Assembly (NCBI GenBank): GCA_017624955.1
Contig: JAGAMA010000019.1
Span: forward strand, 79,335 to 143,334
DNA from: Alistipes sp.
Lineage (GTDB): Bacteria; Bacteroidota; Bacteroidia; Bacteroidales; Rikenellaceae
Length of the DNA stretch: 64,000 nt
Reading direction: 5' to 3'
The position numbers and the translations under genes are program-made. Positions 60,331-64,000 of the stretch are shown piece by piece. How positions within the stretch are numbered: the first letter of the stretch is position 1; every line of letters starts with the position of its first letter. The notes beneath the pieces were generated by a model. That model ran no database searches, had not been told where the DNA came from, and was given only the letters and a program-made list of their open reading frames with translations.

Positions 60331-60915
60331 TTAGAAGTTGTAACCCACCGAGAGGAAGAAGGTGCGGTGTTTGGATTTGCCCTCCTTGCCTGCATCGAAG
60401 AGGCTGTAATCGAAACCTGCCGAGGCCACGAATTGTCGCCACTCGCCCGTGAACGAGGCTCTTACACCGAAGTCCGAGCGCTCGAGGTAGCCCTTATCGC
60501 CAAAGGTGTCGTGCTTCACGCCTGCCGCCTTCATCTTACCGGCGAAGCCGAGGCCGTAGTAGAAACCTGCCGAGGGGTAGAGCGTAAACTCACGGCCTGC
60601 CGCAAACTTGTAGTTCACCAACAGGGGCACCTCGAAGTAGTAGGCGTTGCACTTATTCGAGCCGTCGTACTTAAAGCCCTTCTGCGTCACATAGAGACCC
60701 GTCTCGAGGTAGATCGGGGCCTCCTTGGTCAAAAGGCGCTGGTAAACACCGCCCACATGGAAACCTGCCACGGCATCGTAGGTCAGACCCTCGGTCTTGA
60801 GCTTCGAGACATTCAGACCGGCACGCACGCCAATCGACTGCTTGTAGAAATTCTGCTGCGCCATCACGCCCGTAGTCATCGCCACGGCCAGGAGCGCCAA
60901 AATGATCTTCTTCAT
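60331..60915 (-). CDS. PorT-family outer-membrane beta-barrel protein
   Basis: 194 residues. A signal peptide (1-19, ending VMAQ), then eight or so amphipathic strands (IGVRAGLNVSKL, YLETGLYVTQKGFKY, YFEVPLLVNYKF) and a terminal aromatic residue (FLSVGYNF). It matches the outer_membrane_beta_barrel_2/PorT type. These small barrels are abundant in Bacteroidetes and are mostly uncharacterised. It is monocistronic and shares its terminator with DUF2795. Confidence 0.85.
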   Translation of the reverse strand: MKKIILALLAVAMTTGVMAQQNFYKQSIGVRAGLNVSKLKTEGLTYDAVAGFHVGGVYQRLLTKEAPIYLETGLYVTQKGFKYDGSNKCNAYYFEVPLLVNYKFAAGREFTLYPSAGFYYGLGFAGKMKAAGVKHDTFGDKGYLERSDFGVRASFTGEWRQFVASAGFDYSLFDAGKEGKSKHRTFFLSVGYNF

Positions 60916-61038
60916 AACTATTCCGTTTTTTTGTTGTCACACATCTTGCAACGCGCACCCCACACGGGCACACATCCACCTACAAAGATAACACGCATTT
61001 TGGATTTTTCGTATGCCGAGCGGAGAAAATGACGAAAA

Positions 61039-61070
61039 AAAGCACCGAACAGGGGAGTGCTCGGTGCTTT
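61039..61070 (-). terminator. Terminator of the beta-helix gene
   Basis: A 10-bp stem (61039-61048 with 61061-61070) with an A6 run on its left, giving a U-run on the minus strand. Confidence 0.85.
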
Positions 61071-61093
61071 GGAGTCGCTTTTCGGGGCTTGGA

Positions 61094-63619
61094 CTACTGC
61101 CAATCAATCGCCAGGCGGTGCAGCAGCACGGCGCTCTCGCCACACGAACCGGTGTATTGCAGGGCAAAACCGCCATAGGGATTCGCCGCCACCTCGGCCT
61201 CCAGCTCAACGCTTTGGGGCAGGTGCTTCGTCTCCTCGGGGAGCGGGGTCGTGGTCGTGGCCGTAGCGCGCAGGGTAGTACCCTCCAACTCCACGGTCAG
61301 CGTGCAGTCGGTGCGGAAGCAGGGCGACGATACCGGCTCCGTGAGGGGCGTGATCGTACCCTTGTCGTACTTCACGAGGAGGAAATCCACGGCGTTGCTG
61401 TGCTTCGTGGTGCGGATCAGGCGCAGGCCGTAGCCCGTCAGGGTGCGGGTGTCGAACTTTAGGCACACATCCATATACTGCCCCGTGGCCGAGCCGAAGC
61501 CCTGACCTGCCGTCTTGGCGGCATCGCAGTTCAGCACGACACGCATATTATTATAGGTACCTTTGAGGGGGGTGTACATCAGTCGCGCACCCTTCTGCAC
61601 CTGGAACAGACCCTCGCCCACAGCGCCATTGATGCTTGCGCCATAGACCCAGGCCGGACGCTCCGTGCGGGGCTGCCAACTGTAGGCCTCCGTGTCGCTC
61701 GGCTTGAAGCTATCGACCGTCCAGAAGCCCTCCTTTATGAGGGGCTGATTCTCGGCAGGGAAGTGCTCAAAGTCCGTTTCGTAGCGATTCGAGGGGCTCA
61801 CATCGCTCATCTTGACACGCTTTGCACTTACGACGCGCACCTCCTTGCCGACCACCGAGCGGATATGCTTCGGGGCAATACCTGCCACGAGGTAGTAGCC
61901 CACATCCTCCTTCCGAAGGGTGTAGTGGTCCATCGGGTGGTTGTGGCGCGACACGGCCACGGGGATCGCATCACTCGCATCGCGCTTCGTGGCACGGTAC
62001 CAGGTGATGAGCGAATGGTTTGCACGCGTACCCAAATCGAGGTGGGCGTGGACATGGGCCATGCCGTAACCGAGGTGCATCACGGGCTGCTCCTCCAGCT
62101 CGGGAGCCGAGAGCAGGTCGGGCTTCACGGTCAGTTCCACAGCCGCCTCGTGACCCTCATCGGTCGAGGCCAGGAGCATAAATTTCACGGCCTCGTCCTC
62201 CTCGTTTAACGGCGTAACAATCAGCTCGTTACCATCCGTAGCCGAGAGCTTCACATACTTTTCGTAGCCTGCCTCGACACGCCACTTGATCGGGCGGTTG
62301 TTGAGCGGGAAATTGACATGACGATTCAGCGAAGCCTTCACTTTCAGCGCCTCGCCACGGGTCGTCAGCTCCGCCACACGCGGCTCAACCTGCAGGCAGG
62401 TAGCAATCGCTCCAAAGTCGCGCCCCCGCTTTGCGGAGAGCCTCTCCACGCGCTCACGCACCCCCTGCGGATCCCAATCGTCATCGCCACGCAGGAGGTT
62501 GTAGGTGTTGTAGAAGACCCCCTTGTCATCCTCCAGGCGGTAGGCTTCGAGCACCTCTTCACGATCCATCGCTACGGTGTTGTAGGGCTTATCGGCACCG
62601 ATGAGGATCGGCTGGCCGTTGGCCGTCACGTTGTATTGGTAGCCACGCAGCCAATCGGCAGGCGTGTGGGTCCAACCTGCGTAGAGGTGGCCTGCGCTGT
62701 GGTAGCGGCAATCGACCACCGAGAGGGGGTTCTGCGCCTTGCAGAAGTATTGGCGCGGCACTTCGTGCTCGATATAGAAGTCGCAATCGAGGAAAATAGC
62801 ACCGCCACGGTCGGCGTTGTAGAAGGGCTTCTGGCCATAGAAACCGAGCGTACAGCCCACATAAAGACCCGTCGAGGTAAGGGCATCGTCGGTCGATTCC
62901 ATGTGGCAATTCTCGAACAGGATACGCTTCGCACCTGCCAGGGGGCACATGTTCAAACGGCTCAGGAAGTGGACATTACGCGCCACAATGCGGTCGCCGT
63001 GACAGTAGGCCACATGCGCCTGCGTGATGGCCGTGTTGCGCTTCTTGCGTCCCAATTCGGGCTTGAGGGGGTATTCGAGGTCGATGTTGCAGAAGTTGCC
63101 CATCGTGAGGTTCTCGAAACGCATGCCGTCGCCCGTGAGGTCAAACATCGTGAAGTTGCCCACAGCGCCCTGCGTCTGACCGCGTGCCGAGGCCAGGATC
63201 ACCGCACGGGGGTTGGGGTTCAGACCCTCCAGCTCGAGGTAGGGGCAGTCGATGACCATACCAAAGGGATACTCGCCCTTCGAACCGCGGATGTAGGGAT
63301 CGTCGGGATCGTCAATCCAATAGACCCACGGGGCGATATAGACCCGCATAGGCTGCTCCGCAGTGCCCTTTACGAAGGCCGCAGCCGCCTTTTGGAAGGT
63401 GTTATAGACGTGGGGGAGTGCGGCAGCCTCCTCGTCCGAGAGCGAACCATCGAGGTAGATGGCTCTCTCCGAGAGGGTGATCGTGCGTCCCGCATAGTGA
63501 ATCGCACCCCCTTTAAGGAGAATGGGATTTTCCGCATCGAGCGAACGCTGCTCACGGGGCTGTGCCTGCGCCGTCAAACAGATCGCAACGGCCACAAGCA
63601 GGGTCAAAAAGTGTTTCAT
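61094..63619 (-). CDS. Secreted right-handed beta-helix protein, pectin-esterase-like
   Basis: 841 residues. A signal peptide (1-20). Residues about 35-330 look like a parallel beta-helix resembling pectin methylesterase folds: FVKGTAEQPMRVYIAPWVYW, then repeated coils FENLTMGNFCNIDL, RILFENCHMESTDDAL, AIFLDCDFYIE. The middle (about 385-560) has Ig-like strands, and the C-terminal 280 residues form beta-sandwich-like modules. No catalytic set could be confirmed, so esterase activity is only suggested. The start at 63619 fits the signal peptide; an ATG ten codons upstream is less likely. It may act with the PL10 lyase on pectin. Confidence 0.65.
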   Translation of the reverse strand: MKHFLTLLVAVAICLTAQAQPREQRSLDAENPILLKGGAIHYAGRTITLSERAIYLDGSLSDEEAAALPHVYNTFQKAAAAFVKGTAEQPMRVYIAPWVYWIDDPDDPYIRGSKGEYPFGMVIDCPYLELEGLNPNPRAVILASARGQTQGAVGNFTMFDLTGDGMRFENLTMGNFCNIDLEYPLKPELGRKKRNTAITQAHVAYCHGDRIVARNVHFLSRLNMCPLAGAKRILFENCHMESTDDALTSTGLYVGCTLGFYGQKPFYNADRGGAIFLDCDFYIEHEVPRQYFCKAQNPLSVVDCRYHSAGHLYAGWTHTPADWLRGYQYNVTANGQPILIGADKPYNTVAMDREEVLEAYRLEDDKGVFYNTYNLLRGDDDWDPQGVRERVERLSAKRGRDFGAIATCLQVEPRVAELTTRGEALKVKASLNRHVNFPLNNRPIKWRVEAGYEKYVKLSATDGNELIVTPLNEEDEAVKFMLLASTDEGHEAAVELTVKPDLLSAPELEEQPVMHLGYGMAHVHAHLDLGTRANHSLITWYRATKRDASDAIPVAVSRHNHPMDHYTLRKEDVGYYLVAGIAPKHIRSVVGKEVRVVSAKRVKMSDVSPSNRYETDFEHFPAENQPLIKEGFWTVDSFKPSDTEAYSWQPRTERPAWVYGASINGAVGEGLFQVQKGARLMYTPLKGTYNNMRVVLNCDAAKTAGQGFGSATGQYMDVCLKFDTRTLTGYGLRLIRTTKHSNAVDFLLVKYDKGTITPLTEPVSSPCFRTDCTLTVELEGTTLRATATTTTPLPEETKHLPQSVELEAEVAANPYGGFALQYTGSCGESAVLLHRLAIDWQ

Positions 63620-63674
63620 GGATGTAAAGTTTGGTTGGTTATAGGACAAATATAAGAAAAAGTTTGGGAATAAT

Positions 63675-63705
63675 TTTGCATTTTCGATTTTTAGCGTTAC
63701 TTTTG
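63675..63705 (+). promoter_or_regulatory. tRNA-Pro promoter
   Basis: TTTG (63675-63678), a 19-bp spacer and TACTTTTG (63698-63705), 29 bp before the tRNA. Confidence 0.8.
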
Positions 63706-63734
63706 TGCGCTCTTACGAATGAAAGAGATTTGTT

Positions 63735-63809
63735 CGGGGTGTAGCGCAGTCCGGTTAGCGCGCCAGCTTCGGGAGTTGGAGGTCGCTGGTTCGAATCCAG
63801 TCTCCCCGA
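63735..63809 (+). tRNA. tRNA-Pro (CGG anticodon)
   Basis: A 75-nt cloverleaf. Acceptor CGGGGTG with CTCCCCG (one T-T mismatch at the sixth pair), D stem GCGC/GCGC, anticodon stem CCAGC/GTTGG with loop TTCGGGA, T arm GCTGG-TTCGAAT-CCAGT, discriminator A. CCA is not encoded. The anticodon CGG reads CCG. Confidence 0.92.
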
Positions 63810-63822
63810 CAAAGTGAATAGG

Positions 63823-63850
63823 CCGCAGGAATTTTTTCCTGCGGTTTTTT
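63823..63850 (+). terminator. Terminator after tRNA-Pro
   Basis: A perfect 8-bp stem CCGCAGGA (63823-63830) with its complement (63837-63844), followed by T6. Confidence 0.85.
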
Positions 63851-63854
63851 GGGC

Positions 63855-63920
63855 TTATTGGTCAAAATAGTAGATAAAATCGGGGCAGTTTTTGTTTATT
63901 GGTCAAAATTAGTAGATAAA
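63855..63920. repeat. Two direct repeats of about 24 bp
   Basis: TTATTGGTCAAAATAGTAGA plus TAAA at 63855-63878 and the same with one extra T at 63896-63920, spaced 41 bp. They lie between the tRNA-Pro terminator and the terminator of the last gene. Confidence 0.75.
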
Positions 63921-63941
63921 TGCGGGTATTTGCCCGCATTT
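63918..63941 (-). terminator. Terminator of the last, incomplete gene
   Basis: A perfect 9-bp stem AAATGCGGG (63918-63926) with its complement (63933-63941), located directly after the stop codon at 63943 on the minus strand. Confidence 0.7.
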
Positions 63942-63942
63942 T

Positions 63943-64000
63943 CTACTTGTAATTGAGCTTGAAATATTCATCTATAAAGAGCTTTCGATACCTCTTTGAC
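63943..64000 (-). CDS. C-terminal end of an unknown protein, cut by the window
   Basis: On the minus strand 18 codons ending at TAG (63943-63945) read SKRYRKLFIDEYFKLNYK. A hairpin follows the stop immediately, which supports a real gene end. Nothing further can be said about its function; a DNA-binding or recombinase-type protein is possible given the basic residues and tRNA proximity, but that is speculation. Confidence 0.4.
   Translation of the reverse strand, partial: SKRYRKLFIDEYFKLNYK

Overview
The window looks like chromosomal DNA of a Bacteroidales gut-type anaerobe, most likely a Rikenellaceae/Alistipes-like organism. The genus is inference; the order is well supported. Coding DNA is moderately GC-rich and many start codons follow A/T-rich leaders rather than Shine-Dalgarno sites. 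Promoters match the Bacteroidetes form (TTTG or TTG, 19-21 bp, TAnnTTTG) at many places. Several families are typical of the phylum: NigD-like lipoprotein, OMP_b-brl_3 outer-membrane protein, DUF4491, DUF4890-like, PorT-type barrels and an RNA polymerase sigma factor followed by a barrel protein. Pyruvate formate-lyase with its activase, Rex and rubrerythrin point to a fermentative anaerobe. No transposase, phage or CRISPR array is visible; the region reads as mostly core genome.

Layout. 1-5.25 kb (+): dnaN (cut by the window), a DnaQ-type exonuclease, a LysM/periplasmic-binding protein, rex, an FAD synthetase lacking its kinase domain, and a YbgC-type thioesterase. 5.4-20.5 kb, mostly (-): htpG; dnaE-trxA-aldose epimerase; hisS-S41 protease-VTT membrane protein-aroE; ettA. 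20.6-27.1 kb: a small secreted protein behind a G9-tract promoter, rubrerythrin, CapA with DUF4491, a porin, a metallophosphoesterase and a RibD-like protein with reversed domain order. 27.3-37.4 kb (-): a large outer-membrane protein, a small helical secreted protein, a LytTR/histidine-kinase pair, gamma carbonic anhydrase, mazG and pheT. 37.5-46 kb: a tryptophan attenuator with trpB2, lipoproteins, a sigma factor with a barrel-type partner, NigD-like protein, serine hydrolase, lysA with an EamA transporter. 46.2-52.3 kb: lepA-fadD, a GH43 lipoprotein behind a tRNA-Gly, and a nitroreductase. 52.5-63.6 kb: pflB-pflA, PL10 pectate lyase, thioesterase, BaiN-type flavoprotein, a shrunken methyltransferase-like protein, PduO, DUF2795, a PorT barrel and a secreted beta-helix protein. 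A tRNA-Pro and the tail of one more gene close the window.

The most notable observations are these. (1) The extracytoplasmic part of the histidine kinase closely resembles the RNA-binding (cold-shock/OB) domain of transcription terminator Rho. (2) A 20-codon leader peptide with three consecutive Trp codons and an intrinsic terminator precedes trpB2. (3) At five loci an array of 7-bp repeats abuts the TAnnTTTG box in the same orientation. (4) Intergenic spaces carry arrays of 8-, 9- or 10-bp repeats, three of them arranged as inverted pairs. (5) A run of nine G lies inside a promoter spacer. (6) Two riboflavin/FAD-related proteins have unusual architectures.

Functionally the window combines replication, translation and amino-acid genes with envelope and polysaccharide-degradation genes (GH43, PL10, beta-helix protein). 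There is no SusC/SusD pair, so the carbohydrate genes do not form a classical polysaccharide utilization locus here.
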